A DNA stretch of 64,000 bases from NCBI GenBank assembly GCA_963817075.1, contig CAWFMT010000003.1, forward strand, positions 372,001 through 436,000, read 5' to 3'. The DNA comes from DASPKM01 sp963817075 (GTDB lineage: Bacteria > Bacteroidota > Bacteroidia > Chitinophagales > Chitinophagaceae). Positions 27,235-36,103 of the stretch are shown here, one piece after another (the first letter of the stretch is position 1; each line of letters begins with the position of its first letter). Under the pieces are notes generated by a model, which saw only the letters and a list, made by a program, of their open reading frames with translations, did no database searches and was not told the DNA's origin. Made by a program: the position numbers and the translations under genes.

Positions 27235-27960
27235 ATGCGATTGAATTGTATAATTATCGATGACGAGCCATTGGCAAGAAAGGGATTAAAGGAATATATC
27301 GCAGATGTTGATTTCCTAAATCTGCTTGATGAATACGATAGTCCACTCAAGGCAGCAGAATTATTAAGAAAGGAACGCATAGACCTTATGTTTCTCGATA
27401 TTCATATGCCGAAGATCACTGGCATTGAATTTTTAAAATCATTACAACATCCGCCACAAGTGATACTTACCACAGCCTATCCTCAATATGCGATTGAAGG
27501 ATTTGATTTGAATGTGCTGGATTATCTTCTAAAACCAATCTCATTCGATCGTTTTTTGAAAGCCGTAATGAAAGCAAGGGAGGCGATTGCCAACAAAACA
27601 TTACCAGGAAGTTCCCCAGCTTCAACTCAGGAAGATTATATATTCATAAAAGCAGACAATAAGTTGGTCAAAATATTCTATTCTAATATTCTTTTTGTAG
27701 AAGCATTGCAGAATTATGTTACTATCCACACTCCAGATCGTAAATACATTACCTACCTCACCTTCAAAAGCGTTGAAGAAGCCTTGCCTTCCGATCAATT
27801 TATCAAAGTTCATAAGTCATATCTGATAAGAACTGACAAAATTGACAGTATTGAAGGCAACCAGGTCCTTATCGGCCAACATGCCATTCCTTTAAGTAGA
27901 AATACAAAGGATGAAGTCCTGGAAAAATTGTTAAAAGGAAAATTTCTGAAGAGAGAATAG
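27235..27960 (+). CDS. LytTR-family response regulator
   Basis: 241 residues. Receiver domain with Asp9/Asp10 and phosphoacceptor Asp55 in LMFLDIHMP; Thr in TTAYP and Lys in LLKPISFD complete the active site. A LytTR DNA-binding domain follows (about 132-240: DYIFIKADNKLVKI, FVEALQNYVTIHT, FIKVHKSYLI). Partner of the LytS kinase just upstream. Such regulators bind direct repeats upstream of their targets; none was identified here. Confidence 0.92.
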   Translation: MRLNCIIIDDEPLARKGLKEYIADVDFLNLLDEYDSPLKAAELLRKERIDLMFLDIHMPKITGIEFLKSLQHPPQVILTTAYPQYAIEGFDLNVLDYLLKPISFDRFLKAVMKAREAIANKTLPGSSPASTQEDYIFIKADNKLVKIFYSNILFVEALQNYVTIHTPDRKYITYLTFKSVEEALPSDQFIKVHKSYLIRTDKIDSIEGNQVLIGQHAIPLSRNTKDEVLEKLLKGKFLKRE

Positions 27961-28095
27961 ATTGAGAGTTTCGGGTATGGGCTACTCTTATTAATCAACA
28001 AATCAACTCATCAACTATCCTCCCTAACTTCGAATTACCAATTCCTAATCCCTTACTAAGGGGCATAATACTTGCATTATATTTAAAAAAAAGAA

Positions 28096-28347
28096 ATGGA
28101 ATTCCTTTTTCATTCAGTTTTTAACGAAGGAGATCACGCTAAGTACTTCAACATCTATAAGTTGGAGAATGACAGGTTCCTGGCTGAATGTCATCATTTT
28201 AACCGGGAAAGGTTCTGTGATGGGGATTTTGAGGTTTTGAAAGAAGAAGATGGTTGGAAAGCAAGTAACCCTCATTTTCTTCCTGAAGCAAAGCATATTG
28301 GCGGAGAAATAGAAAGAATGGAAGCCAGTCCTCAGGCAACCAGGTAA
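28096..28347 (+). CDS. Small hypothetical protein (83 aa)
   Basis: Starts after a poly-A stretch (about 28085-28094). It is rich in aromatic and charged residues (AKYFNIYKLENDRFLAECHHF) with no membrane segment or known motif. Stops exactly where the minus-strand gene at 28348 ends. Looks like a real small Bacteroidota protein, but no family comes to mind. Confidence 0.45.
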   Translation: MEFLFHSVFNEGDHAKYFNIYKLENDRFLAECHHFNRERFCDGDFEVLKEEDGWKASNPHFLPEAKHIGGEIERMEASPQATR

Positions 28348-28629
28348 TTAACTCGACTTTCCCTTATGATCCCAGTGATCTTTGACGATTACCCCATTTT
28401 TATCCCTTATGATCTTGCGGGCATACCTCTCTCCTTTAATAGTCCCATCAGGTCTTAATTTCCCAATAAATAACTGGATAGCTAATCCTTCTTCATTTGT
28501 TTTAATTGCAAGGTCTTTGCTTCGGTAATTCATATGCACAAATGCAGAAGGTTCAAATACTTTTTTTAATTTTTTTATGAGGTCTTCACTCAATGGAATT
28601 GCACAAAAATGATTAGAAAATAGTGCCAC
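28348..28629 (-). CDS. Small hypothetical protein (93 aa)
   Basis: A soluble protein with a beta-hairpin-like middle (IQLFIGKLRPDGTIKGERYARKI) and basic C-terminus. Convergent and abutting with the preceding small gene. No signal peptide, no known motif. Composition suggests a genuine coding frame. Confidence 0.5.
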   Translation of the reverse strand: MALFSNHFCAIPLSEDLIKKLKKVFEPSAFVHMNYRSKDLAIKTNEEGLAIQLFIGKLRPDGTIKGERYARKIIRDKNGVIVKDHWDHKGKSS

Positions 28630-28685
28630 CAGTGAATATATGGATGAGCTGGCATCGTTTTTTTAGTGATATCATAAACTCTTCC

Positions 28686-29087
28686 ATGCAACCCTTGTCT
28701 ACTAAATTTCACGGTTATCTTGATTATGCAACAGGTCTCATTTTGATGTTTTCCCCCGTTATTTTTGGATTTGGTCAGGGACGATCCGAATCCATGGTTC
28801 CTGTTGCTGCAGGTTTAATAATGGTGTTTTACAGCTTTTTTACAGACTATAAGCTCGGACTTTACAGAAAATTATCTTTTCCCTTTCATCTGGCGTTGGA
28901 TATTTTAATTGGAATTGGCCTTATAGCCTCTCCCTGGGTCTTCGATTTCAATGAGAAAGTTTACAAACCTCATTTAATGATGGGATTGATCATTCTTATT
29001 ATATCTCTAGTTTACCTCGTCTCGTTCACGTTAATGAAGGATACCGACAAGGATATCAGGCCAATGGACAAGGTGCAATTCAATTAA
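28686..29087 (+). CDS. SPW-repeat membrane protein
   Basis: About 133 residues from ATG 28686 (the frame is open from 28623, but that start overlaps the divergent gene). Four membrane helices in two repeats, the second with the SPW signature GIGLIASPWVFDFNEK and the first with LILMFSPVIFGFGQG, as in the SPW domain family of integral membrane proteins. Role unknown. The gene is followed directly by a 16-bp tandem array. Confidence 0.7.
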   Translation: MQPLSTKFHGYLDYATGLILMFSPVIFGFGQGRSESMVPVAAGLIMVFYSFFTDYKLGLYRKLSFPFHLALDILIGIGLIASPWVFDFNEKVYKPHLMMGLIILIISLVYLVSFTLMKDTDKDIRPMDKVQFN

Positions 29088-29100
29088 AGCCGGTGACCCT

Positions 29101-29236
29101 GGCAGGGTCCAACCCGGCAGGGTCCAACCCCGACAGGGTCCAACCCCGGCAGGGTCCAACCCCGGCAGGGTCCAACCCCGACAGGGTCCAACCCCGGCAG
29201 GGTCCAACCCCGGCAGGGTCCAACCCCGACAGGGTC
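29101..29236. repeat. 16-bp tandem repeat array with 48-bp higher-order period
   Basis: Nine units of GGCAGGGTCCAACCCC start at 29101, 29116, 29132, 29148, 29164, 29180, 29196, 29212 and 29228. Units 3, 6 and 9 carry GACAGGG in place of GGCAGGG, so the array has grown as 48-bp blocks. The start forms the palindrome GACCCTGGCAGGGTC. It follows the SPW gene by 13 bases. Confidence 0.9.
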
Positions 29237-29345
29237 GTAGTAGATTAAAGTTTTTCCAGAATTGGGAATAATGGGCGATCTCCCCGGTAGCAGAATTTAA
29301 AATAATATGGATTTACCTCCGTTTTAGAAGGGTTAAATCCATTCT

Positions 29346-30418
29346 ATGCAAAAATTGCTTGCAGTACTCGTTTTCCTTTCACAAGTCTTACAGGAATTAG
29401 CCAGAAGGTAGATTTGGACAAATTCTATTTCACTGCCAATTATAGGGATTTGCCCAATCAACCGCTGGATACATCATTTCATACTTTCTCTGTTAAAGTG
29501 GAAACAGGATCTATTTCAAGAATGGTGATCAGGAGAGGGGAACTGGAGGACCAGGTACAATTTGAAGGGTGGAAACAATTAAGTTATAACGGTGACATAC
29601 AAATTCATTTCAGATTTGAAGATGTTTTGATAGAAAAATCTGATGTAAAAGAAAACGTGGAAATACTGAAAGATAAAAGCGGAAAAGAAACTGGTCGTAA
29701 AAGCAATTTCATTCTTCAGGTAACTTATTCCTACGGCGCCAGTGCAAGGATCGTTGATCAACAAGGTTTGCAACTTGCAAAATATATTCTTTCGAGTCGG
29801 GATCAGAAAAGAGTGCATAGCAGTGAACCCTTTCCCACAGCAGCCGAAGCAAATGCGTACTTCAAATATGGAGTGATCCTGTTGACACAAGAACTAATCA
29901 AGCAGTCAGCACGCAATTCTATTTCCAATCTAAATCATACACTAACTACCAATTACGGTTACCCTGAAAGAACCGTGAGTGATTTTTTCTGGATACTCGA
30001 TTCCAGAAAACACCCTGAGTATGAAAATCATCGGAGGGCATGGATAGATTTCAAACAGGCAATAACAGGCATGTCTGCAGATGAACCTTTGGATCGAATA
30101 AAAAATGAACTGAAACCTGTGATTGACTATTACAACGGTATTAAGAAAAAGTATAGTTCAGGTTCCAAATGGGACAAAAAATTGCGTTATGCCAGTTATT
30201 ATAATCTCTCAAAGATTTACTTATACCTCGATGATCCGGATGAAGCCATGAAGTGGGCAAATGAACTAGTGATAAATGGATTTGATGCGAAAGATGGTCA
30301 GCGCCTGGAAGCCTCAGCTTCTAATCTTAAACTTCAACTCAGAGTTGCAAAAAGAAGCACTCGACATTTCCCGATGAACCCCGATCAATATCAGATGGTG
30401 GGCGGAGGAGGGAAGTAG
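29346..30418 (+). CDS. Exported hypothetical protein, probably frameshifted after its signal peptide
   Basis: The main frame (334 residues, usable start only TTG 29414) begins inside a mature protein. In another frame ATG 29346 opens a signal peptide, MQKLLAVLVFLSQVL, which stops soon after. Adding one base near 29385-29392 fuses it to TGISQKVDLDKFYF of the main frame. The mature protein is unrecognised: a beta-rich first half, then helical TPR-like segments (WDKKLRYASYYNLSKIYLYLDDPDEAMKWANEL) near 250-290. Probably periplasmic. The one-base defect may be a sequencing error. Confidence 0.6.
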
Positions 30419-30586
30419 GAATTGGTAATTTGTAATTAGGAAATTGTAATCCAAAACTTCGGATCCCTTTAGTTGAATAGTTGGTTAGTTGAATTGTTGA
30501 TTAGTTAGTTTTTAACTGACAACCCTAAACTCTAAACCCCAAACTCGCAACCTTCTCCTTGGCATGCGATTTTGCTTGTAATAAGT
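30419..30586. other. Gene-free stretch with low-complexity words
   Basis: First part of a 374-base gap between convergent genes. It contains short iterated words such as GTTGGTTAGTTGAATTG and AATTGGTAATTTG, similar to those in other gaps here (22,420, 27,990, 38,030). No coding signal is seen. The cloverleaf-like element follows at 30587. Confidence 0.4.
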
Positions 30587-30658
30587 ATGGGCCGGTCACT
30601 GCAGACCGTCATGTTTAGCACTTGACAGTAAGGAGACTTGCACCCTTTGCCGGCCCAT
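30587..30658 (+). ncRNA. Candidate structured RNA (cloverleaf-like inverted repeat)
   Basis: A 72-nt element closed by a perfect 9-bp stem (ATGGGCCGG at 30587-30595, CCGGCCCAT at 30650-30658). Inside, three hairpins can be drawn: GGTC/GACC around ACTGCA, GTCATGT/ACTTGAC around TTAGC with one mismatch, and AAGG/CCTT around ten bases. A T-rich run follows. It has no T loop or D-loop consensus, so it is not an ordinary tRNA. The strand is uncertain because the element is palindromic at its ends. It could also be a transposon end or a complex terminator between the convergent genes. Confidence 0.35.
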
Positions 30659-30792
30659 TTCTTTTGTGGAGGTTCATACTTTGATCGTTGGCTGTAAAGC
30701 TATAGAATAATTACTGCACCTATGGCTTCCAGTTAGGAAATTTTTTAAGAGAATGCGTGTTGAATTTTCTCCACATTAAATGGAGGTGCTGA

Positions 30793-31668
30793 TTATTGAC
30801 CGAGAAATTCTGATAAGCTCAGCAGTTCACGACGCTTGTATTCATCGCGGGGAGTGTCAAAACATTTACTGAATTCCTCGAGCAATGTTTGAACAATACG
30901 CTTGTGATCTACAGCCTTGAAGTAAGATGGAACGGGTGGGACAGAAATTCGCTTGAAGTAATTCTCTACATCCTTATGAGTAAAGACCTGTCCGCTTAAT
31001 GGATCAATATAAAATTCGATCTGTTGTTGTGCATTTTCTTTGGGATCAAGACTCACATCTGATCGGAAATATGCAAGAACAAACTGCTTTGGAATATTGA
31101 TCGCTTTAACGGGTATATCCAAAAGCTGACTTAAAACGAGATATAAGATTCCGTTTGATACCGTGTTTCCCCTTTTGCATTCAAGCACCTTATTCACAAG
31201 AAATTCTTCAGGATGCTGATATCCTACTTCCATTCCTTTCAATCCATAATAATTATATAGAATACTTGATATTACATTAACCTGCTCAAGAGGAGTTAGA
31301 TAACTGTTTAATTCAAGCCATATATTTCTCCGAAGCTTTTCCATTTCCTGCATGATAGATGTGGAAACGAGTTCGGGATATTGAAACCTTGCAACAAGAA
31401 TGGATGCAGTCAGCAGATCCTGGTAAGGGCTTTTTTTCCAGTTGTCAAATTCATCACTCAGGTCGCGATAATGAAGTCTGTGAATGAGTAGTTCAATTCT
31501 CTCCTGTGTATCTTCAGCAGGAGTATTTTCCCAGAGATTTTCAAGGTTTGGAATGATGCCTGTCCCATAATCCATGATCTTGCCTGATACCACATTGAAC
31601 ACTTCTTCATCAGGATCATCTATCAAATGAAACAATGCTTTAATTTCTTTATTTTCCTGCATGGGCAT
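30793..31668 (-). CDS. SirB1-like transglutaminase-fold protein
   Basis: 291 residues, cytoplasmic. Matches the pattern of the SirB1/transglutaminase-like family seen in Bacteroidota: an N-terminal helical region (ALFHLIDDPDEEVFNVV resembling a HEAT-like repeat) and a core with RGNTVSNGILYLVLSQLLDIPVKAINIP. In the usual family the catalytic-type Cys lies where Ser/Asn appear here (GNTVSNG), so activity is doubtful. It follows topA on the same strand with a 92-base gap. Confidence 0.65.
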   Translation of the reverse strand: MPMQENKEIKALFHLIDDPDEEVFNVVSGKIMDYGTGIIPNLENLWENTPAEDTQERIELLIHRLHYRDLSDEFDNWKKSPYQDLLTASILVARFQYPELVSTSIMQEMEKLRRNIWLELNSYLTPLEQVNVISSILYNYYGLKGMEVGYQHPEEFLVNKVLECKRGNTVSNGILYLVLSQLLDIPVKAINIPKQFVLAYFRSDVSLDPKENAQQQIEFYIDPLSGQVFTHKDVENYFKRISVPPVPSYFKAVDHKRIVQTLLEEFSKCFDTPRDEYKRRELLSLSEFLGQ

Positions 31669-31760
31669 CGAATTGGTCTTTTATATAGACAGAATTTTTT
31701 GTTCCGTCAATATCGAAGAACTTTTAAAGTATTTGTAAAATCATTATCCACATATTCACA

Positions 31761-32743
31761 TCAGCCTTCTTTCTTCTTTCGCCTTGCAGTCTTTTTTGGT
31801 GGGTTGGCCTTTAACTCTTCAATCGTTTTCTGTACTTCCTCGATTGTGAGTTCGGCAGCTTTTTCCTGTTGCGGTTTGGACAATTTATAATTTCTCAATC
31901 CTTGCTTAATGTAAGGACCATATGGTCCACGCAGGATCTGTATTTTTTCCTTTTCAAAAACCTTTATTGTTCTTTCTTCTTTCGCCTTACGCTTCTCTGC
32001 AACAAGTGGCTTTGCTTCCTCTAACGTAATACTATATGGATCTATTTCCTTTCCCAGCGAATAGAATTTACTATCATGGGCAATGTATGGGCCAAACCTG
32101 CCAATATTCACCAGGACATCCTTTTCTTCAAACGTTCCAAGGTTCCTTGGTAGCCTGAAGAGGTCCATAGCTTCTTCCAGCGAAATGGTTTCGATGCTCT
32201 GTGTGTTTTTCAGTTTCGCAAACCTTGGTTTCTCCTCATCGCTAACATCTCCTATCTGTACCATGGGTCCATACCTTCCCATTCTTGCAATAACCTTTTT
32301 ACCTGATACACTGTCCATACCAAGTTCCCGTTCTCCCTTGATCCTTTCGGCATTCTCAATTGTGTTCTCCACATCCTTTTTGAAAGGGATATAGAAATCA
32401 TCTATCATGGAACTCCACTTCAACTTGCCTTTCGCCACCTCATCAAATTCCTCTTCAATGCGAGCGGTGAAATTGTAATCCATGATATCATCAAAATATT
32501 GCTTAAGGAAATCAGTAACAACCAGTCCAAGGTCTGTTGGAAACAACTTCGACTTTTCTGCTCCCGTGGTTTCTTCCTCGGTTAATTTTTGTATCTGATC
32601 TTTCTTCAGTTGCAATATCCTGTACGCGCGCTTCACTCCCTCCTTATCTCTTTTCTCTACGTAACCTCTCTTGAGTATGGTTGAAATGGTAGGAGCGTAT
32701 GTAGATGGGCGGCCAATTCCCAATTCTTCCAGCTTTTTTACCA
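31761..32743 (-). CDS. topA: DNA topoisomerase I, C-terminal part (frameshifted)
   Basis: This frame continues the topoisomerase from VKKLEELGIGRPSTYAPT, a strongly conserved segment, through the end of the catalytic core (FPTDLGLVVTDFLKQYFD) and into C-terminal topo_C repeats (GRYGPMVQIGD, GRFGPYIAHD, GPYGPYIKQG), ending in a basic tail (KKTARRKKKEG). The open frame technically extends to 32795. The preceding residues are in the other frame, so one extra base near 32741 breaks the gene. The intact product would be about 780 residues. Confidence 0.88.
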
Positions 32744-34110
32744 AGGGAGGCTTCTGTAAATCTTGGTGAAGGACGACTGAATCTCTCAACCGCATTCATC
32801 TCATTCAAAGGAAGTTTTTGTCCGGGAGTAAGAGGAGGAAGCATTCCTTCCTGTTGTTCTTCTTCACTCAGATCTTCCTCATCGCGATCTTCTCTATAGA
32901 CTTTCAGAAATCCTTCAAATTTCAAAACTTCACCCTGGGCTGATAGTTCTTCTTTATTTGTTGAGATCTGAATCTTTGCAACGGTTTTTTCAAGTTCAGC
33001 ATCGGCCATCTGTGATGCCATGGTTCTTTTCCAGATCAGATCATAAAGTCTTCTGCAATCAGCTTCTTCCACACCCAATTGTTCCATTACGGTTGGCCTG
33101 ATAGCTTCGTGCGCCTCCTGGGCTGATTCATTCTTCGTTTTATATTTTCTGGCCTGGTAATATTTGTCTCCAAATTGTGAACTGATCTGCTTATTTATTT
33201 CGCCCATTGCAGTTTCACTCAAATTCACACTATCAGTTCGCATGTAGGTGATATTCCCACTCTCGTATAATTTTTGGGCAAGTAACATGGTCCTGCTTAC
33301 AGAATATCCCAGCTTTCTGCTTGCTTCCTGCTGAAGCGTGGAAGTTGTGAAAGGAGCTGCCGGTGATTTTTTGCCGGGCTTTACCTGGATATCTGTTACT
33401 GTATATTCTGCGCCAATGCAGGATTTGAGAAATGATTCTGCATCTTCTGAATTCTGGTATTTCTTTCCTTCGGCCTTGAATGGAACATTCTTTCCTGAAA
33501 CATCCTTGGCAGTAAATTCAGCATCAATCTTAAATGTGCTTTGAACATTAAAAGCGTTGATCTCTCTTTCTCTCTCTGCAATTAATCTTACAGCTACACT
33601 CTGAACTCTTCCAGCACTCAAATTATTCTTCATGCTCATCTTACGCCAGAGCACCGGACTTAGTTCAAAACCTACGATCCTATCAAGTATTCTTCTTGCC
33701 TGCTGCGCATTCACCAGGTTCATATTTACAGTCCTGGGATTCTTGACTGCTTCCTGTATTGCGGGCTTGGTGATTTCGTGGAATACAATTCTCTTGGTCT
33801 TTTCCGGATCCAATCCAAGTACTTCACAGAGGTGCCAGCTAATGGCCTCGCCTTCTCTGTCCTCATCCGTTGCCAACCATACTTCTTCGCTCTGTTTGGC
33901 CATGCTTTTTAATTCCTTGACAACCTTCAGCTTTTCATCAGGAACCTTATATCTGGGCTTGTAATGATTTTTAATATCGATCCCCATATCGTCCTTTTCC
34001 AGGTCGCGGATATGGCCATAACAGCTTCTAACCTCAAAATCTTTTCCTAAAATCTTTTCGATGGTCTTAGCCTTTGCCGGTGATTCTACTATCAATAAAT
34101 TTTTCGCCAT
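32644..34110 (-). CDS. topA: DNA topoisomerase I, N-terminal part (frameshifted)
   Basis: Starts MAKNLLIVESPAKAKTIEKILG, the TOPRIM opening of type IA topoisomerases, with DEDREGEAISWH acidic triad residues and the active-site Tyr in ITYMRTDSVNLS. The true frame ends at FTEASL; after that this frame reads 30-odd unrelated residues to a stop at 32644. TopA relaxes negative supercoils and is normally essential, so either the sequence has a base error or the product is rescued by frameshifting. The gene diverges from the pxp operon. Confidence 0.9.
   Translation of the reverse strand: MAKNLLIVESPAKAKTIEKILGKDFEVRSCYGHIRDLEKDDMGIDIKNHYKPRYKVPDEKLKVVKELKSMAKQSEEVWLATDEDREGEAISWHLCEVLGLDPEKTKRIVFHEITKPAIQEAVKNPRTVNMNLVNAQQARRILDRIVGFELSPVLWRKMSMKNNLSAGRVQSVAVRLIAEREREINAFNVQSTFKIDAEFTAKDVSGKNVPFKAEGKKYQNSEDAESFLKSCIGAEYTVTDIQVKPGKKSPAAPFTTSTLQQEASRKLGYSVSRTMLLAQKLYESGNITYMRTDSVNLSETAMGEINKQISSQFGDKYYQARKYKTKNESAQEAHEAIRPTVMEQLGVEEADCRRLYDLIWKRTMASQMADAELEKTVAKIQISTNKEELSAQGEVLKFEGFLKVYREDRDEEDLSEEEQQEGMLPPLTPGQKLPLNEMNAVERFSRPSPRFTEASLGKKAGRIGNWPPIYIRSYHFNHTQERLRREKR
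32741..32742 (-). other. topA: Frameshift site in topA
   Basis: On the coding strand CTTGGTAAAAAAGC should read CTTGTAAAAAAGC to continue SL-VKKLEELG. One of the two G is surplus. An A6 run follows immediately, a slippery context, but the family-consistent repair removes a G rather than an A. Confidence 0.75.
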
Positions 34111-34197
34111 AGCTGATTTTCACTCCTTATAATACATCTTCAGGGCGTGCAATTTTAGCATATAACGCTTAAAGTAAAAAATTGGTGCCATCGCCTG

Positions 34198-34229
34198 TTG
34201 ATTATTCCGCCACCTTGTGGCTATATTTA
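34198..34229 (+). promoter_or_regulatory. Possible promoter of the pxp operon
   Basis: TTG at 34198-34200 and TATATTTA at 34222-34229 with a 21-base spacer approximate the Bacteroidota TTG/TAnnTTTG pattern (one mismatch at the end). The first ATG of the operon is at 34258. Confidence 0.35.
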
Positions 34230-34257
34230 TTAGCCCAACTTATCCTGTCTTCAATCA

Positions 34258-34590
34258 ATGAACAAGGAACAATCCTATAGCATTTTTCCCCTTGGTGATT
34301 CCGCATTAACGATTGATTTGGGGAATTCTATCAATAGAGAAAAAAACCGTAAGGCTCTTGCCATATACGATTGGCTAAAACAAAATCAATTCAAGGGAAT
34401 AAGAGATCTGATCGTGGCTTATAGCTCGGTCACTGTAATTTTCGATCCGATAATCGTTAAACAGCAACAAAAGCTGCAAACTACTGCATTCCAATTTTTG
34501 AGTGGCTGGCTTGAATCAGCATTTCATTCTTCTATCATATCGGAGAATGAGATGAGATCATCTGGTCGAAATTCCAGTTTGCTACAGTAA
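34258..34590 (+). CDS. pxpB: 5-oxoprolinase subunit PxpB, N-terminal part (frameshifted)
   Basis: 110 residues matching the N-terminal domain of PxpB/KipI: SIFPLGDSALTIDLGNSINREKN and LIVAYSSVTVIFDP. The frame goes astray after about residue 100 and ends at 34590, while the expected continuation IPVCYSKKFGTDLEFIM is present in the next frame from about 34571. One base change between about 34541 and 34572 would restore a protein of about 243 residues. PxpB with PxpC and PxpA forms the bacterial ATP-dependent 5-oxoprolinase that turns 5-oxoproline into glutamate. Confidence 0.82.
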   Translation: MNKEQSYSIFPLGDSALTIDLGNSINREKNRKALAIYDWLKQNQFKGIRDLIVAYSSVTVIFDPIIVKQQQKLQTTAFQFLSGWLESAFHSSIISENEMRSSGRNSSLLQ

Positions 34591-34618
34591 AAAATTTGGA
34601 ACTGACCTGGAGTTTATC

Positions 34619-34990
34619 ATGAATGAAAAAAAAATTTCATTGCAGGAATTGATTGATCTGCATTCTTCCTGCGAATACCGCATTTATATGATCGGCTTCC
34701 TGCCAGGCTTTGCGTATATGGGAGAGGTTGATCCAAAATTGCAAATTGGAAGAAAAGAGAAACCAGCGCAGGTTGCTGCGGGTAGTGTTGGCATTGCGGG
34801 GCTTCAAACTGGAATTTATCCCCTGGACTCGCCAGGTGGGTGGCAAGTCATCGGCAGAACACCACATTTATTATTCAATAAAGATGATAATCCATCAGTT
34901 AAACTTTATGCGGGTCAACGCGTAAAATTTTATCCGATTGATGAAAATGAATTTGAACTTCTAATTCGTGATCAAATGCATTCAACCTAA
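34619..34990 (+). CDS. pxpB: 5-oxoprolinase subunit PxpB, C-terminal part (frameshifted)
   Basis: 123 residues with the cyclophilin-like signatures of KipI/PxpB: YMIGFLPGFAYMGEVD, GSVGIAGLQTGIYPLDSPGGWQVIGRTP. The frame is open upstream of this ATG to about 34571 and reads family sequence there, so this is the second half of the same gene, not an independent one. It stops 9 bases before pxpC. Confidence 0.82.
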   Translation: MNEKKISLQELIDLHSSCEYRIYMIGFLPGFAYMGEVDPKLQIGRKEKPAQVAAGSVGIAGLQTGIYPLDSPGGWQVIGRTPHLLFNKDDNPSVKLYAGQRVKFYPIDENEFELLIRDQMHST

Positions 34991-34999
34991 GCTGAACCC

Positions 35000-36103
35000 A
35001 TGTCAATTTCTATTCTTCGGTCTGGTATAATGGATTCAATCCAGGATAATGGAAGATGTGGTTTTGGAAATCTTGGTATCAACACCAATGGTGCAATGGA
35101 CCGATATGCAATGCAGGTTGCAAATTTCCTTGTAATGAATGAAGCTGACCGGGCTGTGTTAGAGATCCATTTTCCAGGTCCTCAAATATTGTTTGAACAG
35201 AATGCCCTTATTAGCATCACTGGTGCAGATTTCTCCGCTACTCTTAATGGCGATGAAGCTCCATGCTGGAGACCAATAGCAGTAAGGAGAAATTCAGTTT
35301 TGCAATTTATAAGAAATCATTCTGGAGCGCGGGCATATCTGGCTGTTCATGGTGGTTTTTCTGTTCCAGATTGGCTGGGCAGTTCAAGCACCAATCTCAA
35401 GGCAAGAGCTGGAGGATTTGAAGGAAGAAAATTGGAGAAAGGTGATGAGGTCAGGTTTGGTGAATCAAATCTCTATTTTCCATCTCTCTTAAAAGATGAA
35501 ATGATATCAGTCTTGCCCTGGAGCGTGAATTCATGCAGCGCATATAATAAAAGAAACAGAATTGTCAATCCAAATGATCCCTCACCCGTCTCTACGCAGA
35601 CCGAAGATGGAGGAGAACTTTATAAACTCCCTCTCCACGAATGGGAGAGGTACAAAACTGAAAATGAATTCGCATTTATTCCAGGTAGGGAATGGGATCT
35701 ATTAACTGCTGATTCCAAAACAAAACTGCTGACCAAAATTTTTAATATTCATTCTTCCTCTGACCGGATGGGCTATTATCTAAATGGACCTGAACTTTTA
35801 CTTAAGGAAGAATTTCAACTTGTCTCCTCAGCTGTAAACTTTGGAACTATTCAACTTCTTCCAAACAACCAATTGATCATACTTATGGCTGATCATCAGA
35901 CTACCGGTGGTTATCCAAGAATTGGCCATCTTATTACTGTCCATCTAACCCAACTGGCACAACTGCCTGCGGGTGAACAAATGAGATTTAAAATAGTTGA
36001 TTCGGCCACAGCAGAACAATTATTAGTTTCACAAGCACACGAGTTAATGGTGATAAGGAATTCCTGCACGGAGAAATTGAAAGCTGCCTTATGCTCAGCG
36101 TAG
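35000..36103 (+). CDS. pxpC: 5-oxoprolinase subunit PxpC (KipA-like)
   Basis: 367 residues, longer than the usual about 310. Opens SISILRSGIMDSIQDNGRCGFGNLGINTNGAMD, typical of the biotin-dependent carboxyltransferase-like KipA family, and ends with HQTTGGYPRIGHLITV. The extra length lies around residues 190-220 (PNDPSPVSTQTEDGG... KLPLHEWERY), just before the conserved FIPGREWDLL, and its DNA contains a CTCTCC/GGAGAG palindrome, so it looks like a repeat inserted in frame. Overlaps pxpA by 13 bases. Confidence 0.88.
   Translation: MSISILRSGIMDSIQDNGRCGFGNLGINTNGAMDRYAMQVANFLVMNEADRAVLEIHFPGPQILFEQNALISITGADFSATLNGDEAPCWRPIAVRRNSVLQFIRNHSGARAYLAVHGGFSVPDWLGSSSTNLKARAGGFEGRKLEKGDEVRFGESNLYFPSLLKDEMISVLPWSVNSCSAYNKRNRIVNPNDPSPVSTQTEDGGELYKLPLHEWERYKTENEFAFIPGREWDLLTADSKTKLLTKIFNIHSSSDRMGYYLNGPELLLKEEFQLVSSAVNFGTIQLLPNNQLIILMADHQTTGGYPRIGHLITVHLTQLAQLPAGEQMRFKIVDSATAEQLLVSQAHELMVIRNSCTEKLKAALCSA
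35630..35650. repeat. Palindromic repeat inserted within pxpC
   Basis: CCTCTCC (35630-35636) and GGAGAGG (35644-35650) flank a 7-base loop. The coding frame passes through it without a stop. It is the core of a segment of about 75 bases absent from typical PxpC proteins. Confidence 0.5.

Noticed and set aside
29101..29236. Possible CRISPR array
   Set aside because: Units are contiguous without spacers, and the period is 16 bp. It is a simple tandem repeat.
30587..30658. tRNA gene
   Set aside because: It has a closing stem and three hairpins but no T loop, no D-loop consensus, and no plausible anticodon loop of seven bases.
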